From: Oscillospiraceae bacterium MB08-C2-2
Lineage (GTDB): Bacteria > Bacillota > Clostridia > Oscillospirales > Ruminococcaceae
Direction of reading: 5' to 3'
DNA length: 64,000 nt
Assembly (NCBI GenBank): GCA_035621215.1
Contig: CP141729.1
Location: 1,882,944-1,946,943, forward strand
Of the stretch, positions 15,925-24,075 are shown piece after piece. Under the pieces are notes generated by a model. The model searched no databases and was not told the origin of the DNA. It worked only from the letters and a program-made list of their open reading frames with translations. How positions within the stretch are numbered: position 1 is the first letter of the stretch; each line of letters begins with the position of its first letter. Made by a program: the position numbers and the translations under genes.

Positions 15925-17103
15925 TCAGTACTGAGAAGATACTTGGTGTGGGCCGGAAAATTCGCCCTCTCCAACATAAACCCGTATGCTTCCCCGCTGG
16001 GCCTTGGCCTGATACAAAGCCTGATCCGCCCGGATAAACAGCTCCGCTAGCTTCATTCCCTTATAGTACTCAGCCAAGCCAAAGCTGGCGGTCAGCTTTA
16101 AATCCGGATCTGTAATCACATACTGCTCTTCCAGCTTTTCCTGAATGCCTTGGCAGATCCGCACAGCCTGCGCCATATCGGTTTGAGGAAATAAAAGGCA
16201 AAATTCATCCCCGCCATATCGAAAAGGGATGGCATCTTCACATTGTTGGCTGAGCACCTGCGCAAAACCGCTAAGGCATTGGTCACCTGCCTGATGCCCC
16301 AAGGTATCGTTGATGTTTTTGAATTTATCAATATCAACCATAGAAAAAATGCATCTTTCCATAGTTCTTTTTACATCCATATCCCGCAGCATATCAAGCA
16401 GCGCTTTACGGTTGAATATACCGGTCAGCTCGTCCAACTGCAGGCTTTGCTGTAAGATCAGCCGTTCCCTTTCAATGCGGATGCTGACGGTGTTTTTCTT
16501 GCGCTCATACCGAACCACCACCATGGATATACCTGTAAGTGCCACGAGAATAGAAAGCGCAACCAGAAAATTGGCAAAGCGCAGGGAACTGTTGAAAATA
16601 GTCTCCTTATCTACATCCCAGACAATAAAAGCCTCCGAAACAATCAGCAGCAGGGTGCTTAAAAAAGCGGTGCAAAAGGTAACCCAATAGCTGGCGTATA
16701 CAGTGGTCAGAATAACCGCACCGGAAAAAATGTAGTAGGTGGCAACAAAGATGCTGTGGGCCGTGAACAAAACAAAGCAAATCAATGTGAACATGATGGA
16801 GACAGCGTACATTTTGAACGTTCGAGAAAGTTTTCGGCTGCGAATCACCGCTGTACCCACCAAAAGAAGAAAAAAGTTGGTTCCGCTGGGAGCCGCTATA
16901 TATTTCAGCAGATAGACCGGCACACTGGAGGTACGCATATCGGAGCTCATAACAAAAATACTGATAATCCACTCCAAAGCAAAAGCAAGCACAACTGCGG
17001 CCACTGAAATGATATAGTGCAGGTTGAGCCAATGGTTATCAATTTTATCGTATTCCTGCTGTATCTGGCTGACTTGGAATTGATTCATTTGGTCTTCTGA
17101 CAT
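15925..17103 (-). CDS. Membrane-bound diguanylate cyclase (GGDEF)
   Basis: This 392-residue protein makes cyclic di-GMP from GTP at the inner membrane. The N-terminal 200 residues hold about six hydrophobic helices, then a short linker leads to a GGDEF domain (about residues 235-392). The active-site loop RYGGDEFCLLFPQT is intact, and MVDIDKFKNINDTLGHQAGDQ carries the metal-binding Asp. The inhibitory RxxD site normally upstream of GGDEF reads QQCE, so product inhibition may be absent. The membrane part likely senses an unknown signal. The RBS (AGGTGG) is modest. No EAL domain or partner gene is adjacent. Confidence 0.92.
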   Translation of the reverse strand: MSEDQMNQFQVSQIQQEYDKIDNHWLNLHYIISVAAVVLAFALEWIISIFVMSSDMRTSSVPVYLLKYIAAPSGTNFFLLLVGTAVIRSRKLSRTFKMYAVSIMFTLICFVLFTAHSIFVATYYIFSGAVILTTVYASYWVTFCTAFLSTLLLIVSEAFIVWDVDKETIFNSSLRFANFLVALSILVALTGISMVVVRYERKKNTVSIRIERERLILQQSLQLDELTGIFNRKALLDMLRDMDVKRTMERCIFSMVDIDKFKNINDTLGHQAGDQCLSGFAQVLSQQCEDAIPFRYGGDEFCLLFPQTDMAQAVRICQGIQEKLEEQYVITDPDLKLTASFGLAEYYKGMKLAELFIRADQALYQAKAQRGSIRVYVGEGEFSGPHQVSSQY

Positions 17104-17199
17104 CTTTCCACCTGTGCCGATAATAAATTAAAAAATTTTATAAAACCACGCCGTGGTTTTCCTATACAACTATAAAGCATAAACCCAGGTGTCTCCAAT

Positions 17200-17709
17200 T
17201 TATTGTGCGGGTTGAATCAGCGGCTTTTCCATGTAGAAATCATCCATCACATAACCATTGCCAATATCATGATCAACCGAATCAACCACGGCAAAGCCCT
17301 TATGCTGATACACAGCGATTGCCTGTTGATTCTTTCGGTTTACATGCAGATGCAGGCGGTTTTTCCCCGCCTTGCGTGCCTCATTTTCCAGCCAATCAAA
17401 CAGCCCTGACGAAAGCCCTTTGCCCCTCTGGCTGTTCAGCAGATATATTTTGCTGATAAACAGGTGATCGGCCCGTATTTCATAAGCAGTATAGCCCACA
17501 CGCTCTCCATCCGCCTCAATAAGAAAATACTGTGCCCCATCTGTAATCTCATGCATAATATTGTCCGGCGATTGGTAATGGCACAGCATGTATTCGGTCT
17601 GTTCCGCTCCGATAATGGGTGGGAATACCTCACGCCAGATTTTTTGCAGCAGGGGCAGCAGCTCGGCTACATCCTGTTTTGTCTGAATGGATTTTAAACT
17701 CACTTTCAT
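17200..17709 (-). CDS. GNAT-family N-acetyltransferase
   Basis: A 169-residue acetyl-CoA-dependent acetyltransferase. The GNAT core is visible as LFISKIYLLNSQRGKGLSSGLFDWLE, with acetyl-CoA pyrophosphate loop QRGKGLSSG (about residues 105-113), and RLHLHVNRKNQQAIAVYQHKGFAVVDSV, the typical motif B. The N-terminal EVFPPIIGAEQTEYML segment is common in Firmicutes GNATs of this type. The substrate is unknown. It is transcribed in the same direction as the diguanylate cyclase but about 100 bases upstream, with a small ACCACG/CGTGGT hairpin between, so probably independent. Confidence 0.85.
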   Translation of the reverse strand: MKVSLKSIQTKQDVAELLPLLQKIWREVFPPIIGAEQTEYMLCHYQSPDNIMHEITDGAQYFLIEADGERVGYTAYEIRADHLFISKIYLLNSQRGKGLSSGLFDWLENEARKAGKNRLHLHVNRKNQQAIAVYQHKGFAVVDSVDHDIGNGYVMDDFYMEKPLIQPAQ

Positions 17710-18105
17710 TATACATATTCTCCTGACACAAAAATGTTCTAAGGCTATTATACACGTTCCGGTACCTAAAACTCAACATATATGTCTGGTGTAATCCATA
17801 TTCCCCAAGGCGTTTGTGCCCAGCTAAAGACATTTGGATGTGTGTTTTCCAACTTAGAATATACAACTGTAGACAGACAGGCCGGCTTTATGCCTGCCTG
17901 TCTGTCTCAGACTGTAGATATAACCAGTTTGAATTTAAGAGGGTATGGTTCTGATTCGGAATTTTCCGAAGTCGAATTGATTTTGATGCAGATTTGTGTA
18001 ACACCATAGGAACAGAAAGGGAAAATCGGGATAGCTACAGCTTATTCACACAACCGGCCGTCTTTTCTCGTATTGCAGAATACAGAATGCATCCCGGCTG
18101 AGGAT
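17710..18105. other. Intergenic region with a strong hairpin
   Basis: About 400 bases without a convincing gene. The only marked structure is the stem AGACAGACAGGC / GCCTGTCTGTCT at 17871-17907. A 75-codon open frame at 17782-18009 has no RBS and runs straight through the hairpin, so it was not accepted. Confidence 0.5.
17871..17907. repeat. Strong stem-loop
   Basis: AGACAGACAGGC pairs with GCCTGCCTGTCTGTCT around CGGCTTTAT. No U-run follows on either strand, so it is not a clear terminator; it may be a small intergenic palindrome. Confidence 0.5.
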
Positions 18106-18456
18106 TTAAGGCTTGATATACGCATATCCTTCATTTTGCCTATCGATTAACTCCCTCACCCCCACAGGCACCACTTTGACAAAGGGGAAAATCTGCTCTG
18201 CCGAAAGCTTCATTCCAAGCAATGCATTCTTGCACGCAACAAAGCCAACACCTTTTTGTGATAAAGCTTCCAGCTTGCTTGTATCCATCAAGCCGCCGCT
18301 GTTTGCATAGCCTTTAACGGCTTCCGAATTAGCCAAAACCTCTATGGATACACCGAAGGGCGCACCCTCATAGGAACCCAATAAATTTTGAACGTTGTTC
18401 AGAAGCAGGTTCCACTTAGCAAACTCGTCTATATGAAAAATCACTTTAGCATCCAT
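18106..18456 (-). CDS. DsrE/DsrF-like family protein
   Basis: A 116-residue cytoplasmic protein of the DsrE/YchN-like fold. The N-terminus MDAKVIFHIDEFAKWNLLLNNVQNLL and the segments VSIEVLANSEAVKGY and LEALSQKGVGFVACKNALLGMKL follow the family pattern; the Cys in FVACKNAL aligns with the reactive position seen in many members. Such proteins can take part in sulfur transfer, but many have no known role and no sulfur-relay genes are adjacent. The RBS is weak (AAGGG). It is upstream of a region without genes and is probably transcribed alone. Confidence 0.75.
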   Translation of the reverse strand: MDAKVIFHIDEFAKWNLLLNNVQNLLGSYEGAPFGVSIEVLANSEAVKGYANSGGLMDTSKLEALSQKGVGFVACKNALLGMKLSAEQIFPFVKVVPVGVRELIDRQNEGYAYIKP

Positions 18457-18606
18457 TTGTTCAGACCCTTATTTTATATTTTGTTCTCTTGATTACAGTA
18501 TCATAATTCCGGCTTTATTGCAGCAAGAAAATAACCTTAATGGTTGATCAATTCGCTTTACTTTTCAACAACGGCACACTGCGCCGGCAGATGATTCACC
18601 TGAACA

Positions 18607-19890
18607 TTAGCCGGCTTCTTTTTCCAGCCTTTGAATGGATTTAAAGCGGTACAGAAAAATGGAAGCAATGCACAGCAAAACCCCCGCTAACAGGATGAGA
18701 AGGCCCGATCCTCTGCCTGCCCCTGTTCCCAGCAGCTTACCCAGATTACCCGAGAGTCTTCCTCCTTCCAGCAGCAATGGTGTAAAGAAATAATCGGCGA
18801 GCAGGCCCGAAAGGCTATAGGCAACCACATAACCCATCTGGGAAATGAGCCCCACCAGCCCCCATGCACGTCCTTGAAATTCATTGTCAATGTTGGTGCG
18901 CAGCAGATAATCAAGGCTCATGTTAGCAAATGGCAGCATAGAAAAAAACAGAAACCCTGCCAAGGTGATCATCATAACATTTTCCCGCAAGCCAAACAAT
19001 GCCATAAAAATGCCTGCGCCAAACAGCGAGCCGCATAGGATTTTTACATAGCCCTTTTTAACCGAAAAGATACCGAGCAAAACACTGGAGGCCAGCATCC
19101 CCATAGCCGCCAGAGACTGTATTGAACCCAACGCGCCGCTGTCGGAAAAGCTCAGAATCATAGGAGAAGCGAGTGTCTGAATAAAGCCGAGACATAGGGT
19201 TATAACAGAGCCAACCAAAACCAGCGTTAACACACCCTTGTTTTGCGCGACGGCTTTCCATCCATCCTGAAAGCTGACTGTAAAAGAAGCATCTTCTATT
19301 TGCGGTTTGGCGGTTAATCCCTTACGGACAGCCAGCGTTGCTGCAACGGTTACAAAAAAAGTGCAGATATCCAGAATAAGCAGCAGCCGTATATCCGATA
19401 CCGCCAGCAGAAGCCCTGCCATAACAGGTGAAATCAAATACTTTGCAGAACCCGCTATTTGAACCAGACCGCTGGCTTTTGTATACTGCTCTTCTGTCAG
19501 CAAATCTGTTACAGTTGCCCGGTAAGCAGGCTCCAGCAATGATGAAAATACAGAGCTGATGGTCACGCCTACACAAATCTGCCAAAACGATGCCACCCCA
19601 TCCCAAACAAAAAACAGGATAAGCAGCGGCCCGATGGCTGAAAGGCTGTCTCCCAATATCATAAGGAGCCTGCGGTCATAGCGGTCGGCCAATACCCCTG
19701 CAGGCGCGCTGAGCAGGAGAGAAGGCAGAAAAGCCAGCAACATAACCATTGATACCTGAGAGGCCATTCCCGACTGCTGATAAACATAAACACCCAGCCC
19801 AAAAGACGTGAGCCCGCCTCCCACAGCTGAAACAAGCTCACCGGACCAAAGAAGCAGAAACTTTCCAAAAGGCTTTGAAGTATTAGACAT
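18607..19890 (-). CDS. MFS drug-efflux-type transporter
   Basis: A 427-residue major facilitator with about 12 hydrophobic segments, of the MFS_3/macrolide-efflux-like type. Motif A-like LADRYDRRLLMILGD lies between TM2 and TM3, and FQGRAWGLVGLISQMGYVVAYSLSGLLAD is typical of the C-terminal half. The start at 19890 has GGAGGGG about 4 bases upstream; an extension to 19941 lacks an RBS. It probably exports a hydrophobic drug or metabolite. A broken TetR-type repressor gene lies directly upstream in the same orientation, which suggests the exporter was once repressed and may now be constitutive. Confidence 0.88.
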   Translation of the reverse strand: MSNTSKPFGKFLLLWSGELVSAVGGGLTSFGLGVYVYQQSGMASQVSMVMLLAFLPSLLLSAPAGVLADRYDRRLLMILGDSLSAIGPLLILFFVWDGVASFWQICVGVTISSVFSSLLEPAYRATVTDLLTEEQYTKASGLVQIAGSAKYLISPVMAGLLLAVSDIRLLLILDICTFFVTVAATLAVRKGLTAKPQIEDASFTVSFQDGWKAVAQNKGVLTLVLVGSVITLCLGFIQTLASPMILSFSDSGALGSIQSLAAMGMLASSVLLGIFSVKKGYVKILCGSLFGAGIFMALFGLRENVMMITLAGFLFFSMLPFANMSLDYLLRTNIDNEFQGRAWGLVGLISQMGYVVAYSLSGLLADYFFTPLLLEGGRLSGNLGKLLGTGAGRGSGLLILLAGVLLCIASIFLYRFKSIQRLEKEAG

Positions 19891-19999
19891 GGTGCCCCTC
19901 CGATTCACTCTCAAACATTTGTGACGCCGATGAAAAGGCACCCCTTTCTACACCCAACAGGCACTCTATATGAAATGGTTCTTTGCACCTTTTGATGCA

Positions 20000-20208
20000 T
20001 CATTTCGCTGCCTTTAAAAGACGGCTGCTGTGCCGCTCAATCAACGCATCCATAACATCCTCTTTGGATTTAAAATGGCGATACCGTGTTCCCCATGGAA
20101 TTTCGGCAGCTTCTAAAAACTCATTGGTGCTTGTGCCACCAAATTTTTTTGCGCAAACAGCTTTTCCGCCACATTGAATATTGATCTATAGAGTCTGAGT
20201 GACTTCAC
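20000..20208 (-). pseudogene. TetR-family regulator remnant, frameshifted and truncated
   Basis: The minus strand from a GTG at 20208 encodes VKSLRLYRSIFNVAEKLFAQKN, the usual TetR helix 1, then shifts frame near 20140 to GGTSTNEFLEAAEIPWGTRYRHFKSKEDVMDALIERH, the classical TetR helix-turn-helix, and stops at 20000 after AAK. The DNA-binding domain is thus split by a frameshift and the ligand-binding domain (another ~120 residues) is missing. It sits just upstream of the MFS exporter gene and 7 bases from the end of the RelA/SpoT-domain gene, at the left edge of the AT-rich island. Sequencing error could explain the frameshift but not the missing C-terminal half. Confidence 0.75.
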
Positions 20209-20214
20209 AAATAA

Positions 20215-21219
20215 TCAATCAACAAGATCATTTTGAAATCTGGAAAGATGCTCGTAAGGAAGAATCAGTCTTCCCCGGTATAAGCCGCAGCCATCGTTAA
20301 TAAGCGAGTTGTTCATCGCCGAGAACATGTTTACATCCAATTTTGATAATTCAAGCTGCTGCAGCAGGATGCCTCTTTCATAAGAATCATCAAAATAAAT
20401 ATTTTCTCCTTTGGGAATTGCATTTCGTTTCGCTCTTTCACTTTCCTGCCGTTTTTCATAACCCAAATGATTAGCAGGGCCGATTTCAGCAAAATCATCC
20501 ATCTCTTTTGTCCGAAGCTGTACCTCCACATAGCAGCGTGCAATGTTATCATAAAAAGTTATGTGCAGGGAACGATAGCCGCTAGGCTCGGGATTGACAA
20601 CATAATCTTTGTAATAAGGGCTTATATTCTCTTTGAGCAAAGGCGATCTTCTCTGACCCTTAAAGGAGGCGATTTCCGCGGTAAATCCACGTTCCTCCAT
20701 AAAACCAAGCAGCTGGTTGGCAACATCATATAGATATTTATTCTCTTCCTCTGCGCAAATCTCATCTTCCTTCAAATGACACTTGGGAAGTGAAATCACG
20801 ATTCTATATGCGATCAGATCCCGGAAACAATTCAAATAGTTTTTCAATTCGGGAAGAGAAGGGTAATCGCCGTGTTTAACATAATACTCGTAAATATATT
20901 CCACAATGTATCCGTTAAATTTGGCTTCCGCACGGATCAGCGATTTAATGCGGCCCTTAAAAGTAAAGGCAAGAAAGGGATATTCATTTGCCATATGTTT
21001 ATAGAATTCCCGAATCCGCTGAGACTGAGAAGTCAGAAATTCGTTATGCTGCAAGAGTTCCGCAATTTGAAGCAAAAAATTGCAGTGCACAAGATCAATC
21101 TGATTGTTGGTTTCTTTCGAGGATTGTTTCAAATCCTCACTGTATCTCTGCAAGATTTTAAGAACAGTATCGCCAGAGTATAAATAATCATTCAATTTTT
21201 TCATTCTCATTTTCCGCAT
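20215..21219 (-). CDS. RelA/SpoT-domain protein, possible alarmone synthetase or toxSAS
   Basis: The 334-residue product carries a RelA/SpoT nucleotidyltransferase domain in its middle (about residues 90-265): FKGRIKSLIRAEAKF, FRDLIAYRIVISLP, NPEPSGYRSLHITFYD and YVEVQLRTKEMDDFAEIGPANHLGYEKR. The GYRSLH and EVQLRT motifs, with the catalytic Glu, are intact, so (p)ppGpp-type or tRNA/ATP pyrophosphate transfer is plausible. There is no HD hydrolase or TGS/ACT region. The helical N-terminal 90 and C-terminal 65 residues are unassigned. It lies at the edge of a defence-like island, which fits toxic small alarmone synthetases used against phage; that role is inference. The start is uncertain: three nearby ATGs lack a strong RBS. 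Confidence 0.8.
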   Translation of the reverse strand: MRKMRMKKLNDYLYSGDTVLKILQRYSEDLKQSSKETNNQIDLVHCNFLLQIAELLQHNEFLTSQSQRIREFYKHMANEYPFLAFTFKGRIKSLIRAEAKFNGYIVEYIYEYYVKHGDYPSLPELKNYLNCFRDLIAYRIVISLPKCHLKEDEICAEEENKYLYDVANQLLGFMEERGFTAEIASFKGQRRSPLLKENISPYYKDYVVNPEPSGYRSLHITFYDNIARCYVEVQLRTKEMDDFAEIGPANHLGYEKRQESERAKRNAIPKGENIYFDDSYERGILLQQLELSKLDVNMFSAMNNSLINDGCGLYRGRLILPYEHLSRFQNDLVD

Positions 21220-21277
21220 CCGTTTATGCTTTCAGAGATGCAGTTTCCTTTCTGACATCTTGGCGAGGAATACCACT

Positions 21278-21350
21278 GTTTCTATATGTGTTGATGCCGT
21301 GATAGGGATTCCCCAAACGCGCGGTTTGGCCTTGGCGGAAGCATTAGATT
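21278..21350. repeat. Direct repeat with hairpin, left copy
   Basis: TTTCTATATGTGTTGATGCCGTGA is followed by GGGATTCC, an imperfect CCAAAC/GTTTGG stem and TTGGCGG. A related copy lies at 22428-22500 in the same orientation. The pair brackets the HsdR-N-type nuclease gene. Confidence 0.55.
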
Positions 21351-21360
21351 CAACCGGCAC

Positions 21361-22233
21361 TTATAGAAATCGTTTCACCTTTAACGGTAAGTAATGCTCC
21401 ATACTGTTTGGGATTACATATTCTGATAATACAGCCTCAAAATTTAATGAAAAAGATTCGCCACTATCTTCTGCTGAGTATTTGAATGGATACATGCTTA
21501 AAGAGTTTTGTACTGTTTCCTTTAAAAAACCAGGTATCTGTTGCATAAAGCCTTGAAGTAATGAAATATCGAAGTCAAAGGAAGCCAACAGCTCAACTCC
21601 CCTTTGTAAGGCTGACATAAAAGTAAATGTATTTTCGTCCAATTTAACCACGTTAGTAATATAGCAGTTATAAAAGCATTGGAGCAGGTCTTGCTCTATC
21701 CCATTTTCAATGCACCATATCCCATAATCAAGCTTGTAATTAAATATATGAGGATTAGTAAATGCTACTGGGCTTAATAATTCAAATAGATCCCCCCAAT
21801 TTTTTTCATTGGCGATTTCTAGTTTAAAATATAGCAAGGGTTCTATCTTATCGACATCAAAAATACTTATCTCTCTCCCATTGCACAAAACAAAACGTCT
21901 TACTTGCACTTTGCTATGAATTGCATAACTATATGCCTGTTCAACATTTTTACCTGTCAATATACTTTCTAACGGAGATTTTGCTTCTACAATAAAAGCA
22001 TTTACTTTATTAACCTGAATCAGATAATCTGGAATCAGGTCAATTTTCATGCGTCTTGTTCCAAAGTGTACGAAAGGATGCTCTAAACGGGGACTTCGGA
22101 TAATGCGATTCTCTGTATCAAAGCTTGAATATCCCAAACATTTTAAAAGTGGGGTAATAACTTCTTCCCTTACACTGTCTTCTTTAAATTCTACGGGTAG
22201 AGCACCAAAATTGATACCATCAAATATTCCCAT
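21361..22233 (-). CDS. HsdR N-terminal-domain (PD-(D/E)xK) nuclease-like protein
   Basis: A 290-residue protein whose N-terminal half matches the type I restriction HsdR_N nuclease domain: SVREEVITPLLKCLGYSSFD, then KIDLIPDYLIQVNKVNAFIVEAKSPLESI, where Asp and E-A-K form the PD-(D/E)xK active site, then EQAYSYAIHSKVQVRRFVLCNGREISIFD. There is no helicase domain, so it is a stand-alone nuclease-like protein, a form found in defence islands. The ATG at 22233 is chosen because GGGAGG lies 6 bases upstream; the frame stays open another 65 codons into the repeat at 22428. The C-terminal half is unassigned. Confidence 0.78.
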   Translation of the reverse strand: MGIFDGINFGALPVEFKEDSVREEVITPLLKCLGYSSFDTENRIIRSPRLEHPFVHFGTRRMKIDLIPDYLIQVNKVNAFIVEAKSPLESILTGKNVEQAYSYAIHSKVQVRRFVLCNGREISIFDVDKIEPLLYFKLEIANEKNWGDLFELLSPVAFTNPHIFNYKLDYGIWCIENGIEQDLLQCFYNCYITNVVKLDENTFTFMSALQRGVELLASFDFDISLLQGFMQQIPGFLKETVQNSLSMYPFKYSAEDSGESFSLNFEAVLSEYVIPNSMEHYLPLKVKRFL

Positions 22234-22427
22234 TGCCTTCCTCCCTATCAATGTATGGCCCCTTTGTAAAAAATCCAACGCATAAACTTTCTGCATTAGG
22301 TATTTCTCTTGGGGTTTTATTGAATAAGTAGTCCGATCAAATGTTGTGCCAGTATTTCTATAGGCATAATAACATCCTCTGATCAGTTTTCTTTCCTTAT
22401 CTATACCCACTGCAACAGGACACAACA

Positions 22428-22500
22428 TTCTATATGTGTTGATGCTGTGAATCGGATTCCGCCAAGGCGTATTTTCGCCCTGGCGGAATCGTTATTTTTT
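22428..22500. repeat. Direct repeat with hairpin, right copy, terminator-like
   Basis: TTCTATATGTGTTGATGCTGTGA is shared with 21278-21350; here the stem GATTCCGCCA / TGGCGGAATC is strong and followed by a T-run (TTATTTTTT), so on the plus strand it resembles a terminator. Confidence 0.6.
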
Positions 22501-22687
22501 CTGACGAGTATGGATTATAATCATTTTTTGAGAGTTCCACCTTTCCAATTATACCATATATTTTACCTCAAGTACGCTTATGTCTATTTAAAAGCAAATT
22601 ATCTGCCGATAGCAATTACCACCAACAGCGAAGCTCTTGAGCAACGAACTCAAGAACTTCACTCTTACTAGTATTAAATCTATTGAA
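22501..22687. other. AT-rich spacer upstream of nuclease-like gene
   Basis: No gene, promoter close to consensus or repeat is seen in this AT-rich stretch between the hairpin repeat and the end of the SIR2-like gene. Confidence 0.5.
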
Positions 22688-24013
22688 TCATATATAAGGA
22701 TCGCTTAGTATTTCTTTACCAGTACTTTCATCTTGCAATAGATCCTTTAGATATGATGTCAATGCATCAAAGCCCATTCCTTTTTTAAACCCTCTGTTTC
22801 CATGTATCCATCGATTGTTTTGAGTATTATCGAATAGTAATTCACAAGTTCTTCTGGGAAATTTTCCGAGTGCAGAATCAAAAAAGTCATTCCATACAGA
22901 ATAATGATGGGTATGTATAAATTCTTCCCACGATTCAATAACCTCTTCCTCAGACCTTATATCTATAATTTCTATTTCCTCCAAATTTCTATCATTAACC
23001 GCTCCCCATGCTTTTTTCAACATATCAATTGCGGCTTGGTCGCTTTTAGGAGCGCTGTAACCAAAGATAGTCAACCTATATGCACTTTCCAGATATTGGC
23101 CTAGTTGTTTCCAGCTCATTGAAATATAAGAGTTTTCATCATAATTTTTTTCTCTTATTGGATACAGCAGCGGCACTCTTTTTAACATTCGTCCACATTT
23201 TGAACAAACGGCATAGGGACTGCCCAATACCATATCTTCTTCACAAGTGGCAACCGCAATATTCCCATGCAAGAATGCCATCTGCGGTAAATTATCTGTA
23301 ATGCTAGTGCATCTGCCATATGCTTCGACCAGCAAAGGGTCCCAATTAAATGTGGCAACTAAATCTTTTTTTGTTAGACTAAGCAATAAGAAATCATATA
23401 TCGTTGGTTCATCAGGTAACTCAAAATCACAAAAATACTTCTCAATAGCATCTTCTAGCTGAATTCGCTGTGACTCGCAATCGCCTCGCTCATACATTTC
23501 CATATAGATATCTTCAAGGTTATCGCTTGTTGTCTTTAAATTAATGCTTGAAATGATGGATTGCATTCCTAATTTATCTATAAACCCTTTCATTGCAGAT
23601 ATCTTTTTTCCGTTTTTGTCACCCTTCAATATTGTAGCCACGCTTGCTCCCGCGCCTAGCAAAACGACATGGGGTCTGCTTTTATAATACTTTTCAAACT
23701 GATGGACTTTATCTTCAAAATCATCTGGTTCGCTTGATTTATATTCCTCAAACATTGAGTCTAGTTCTTCTTGACTTATTGGTTGTCCGCTATTTCCAAT
23801 ACAAGGATTATATAAAACCTCATCATCATCGATTTCAATTACGCCATTACTGATCCGACCTGTTGCAGCAAGTGTCTCATAAAAATCAACCATACCCTCT
23901 CCATCTAACAAGGGGCTTCCCATCATAAAATCTCTACATACTGCATCTTTTAATAACTTAACTTTATCTTCTTCACTTATTTCTTTCCATCTTTTGTTCT
24001 CAAATTTATTCAT
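22688..24013 (-). CDS. SIR2-like domain protein, putative NADase defence effector
   Basis: This 441-residue protein has a SIR2-like fold from about residue 110: VVLLGAGASVATILKG (NAD-binding GAGAS), VATFNWDPLLVEAYG (conserved Asn/Asp), MAFLHGN with the catalytic His, and LTIFGYSAPKSDQAAIDM. CSKCGRML suggests a small zinc or Cys loop. An acidic N-terminal 100 residues precede the fold. In phage defence, SIR2-like proteins deplete NAD+ on infection; the general role is known, the specific one here is inferred. It is the last gene of a five-gene minus-strand operon (62 bases after the HEPN-like gene), with AGAGGTG 8 bases before ATG. Composition is AT-rich. Confidence 0.83.
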   Translation of the reverse strand: MNKFENKRWKEISEEDKVKLLKDAVCRDFMMGSPLLDGEGMVDFYETLAATGRISNGVIEIDDDEVLYNPCIGNSGQPISQEELDSMFEEYKSSEPDDFEDKVHQFEKYYKSRPHVVLLGAGASVATILKGDKNGKKISAMKGFIDKLGMQSIISSINLKTTSDNLEDIYMEMYERGDCESQRIQLEDAIEKYFCDFELPDEPTIYDFLLLSLTKKDLVATFNWDPLLVEAYGRCTSITDNLPQMAFLHGNIAVATCEEDMVLGSPYAVCSKCGRMLKRVPLLYPIREKNYDENSYISMSWKQLGQYLESAYRLTIFGYSAPKSDQAAIDMLKKAWGAVNDRNLEEIEIIDIRSEEEVIESWEEFIHTHHYSVWNDFFDSALGKFPRRTCELLFDNTQNNRWIHGNRGFKKGMGFDALTSYLKDLLQDESTGKEILSDPYI

Positions 24014-24075
24014 ATTAATATCACCTCTCTACAAAAGCGGATTTGGTATTGAATTTAATCCGTTCAATTCATTAT

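Noticed and set aside
17782-18009. 75-codon open frame on the plus strand
   Set aside because: No RBS, no motif, and it runs through a strong hairpin.
22234-22428. N-terminal extension of the HsdR-N-type nuclease
   Set aside because: The frame is open, but a strong RBS precedes the internal ATG at 22233 and the extension overlaps a repeat.
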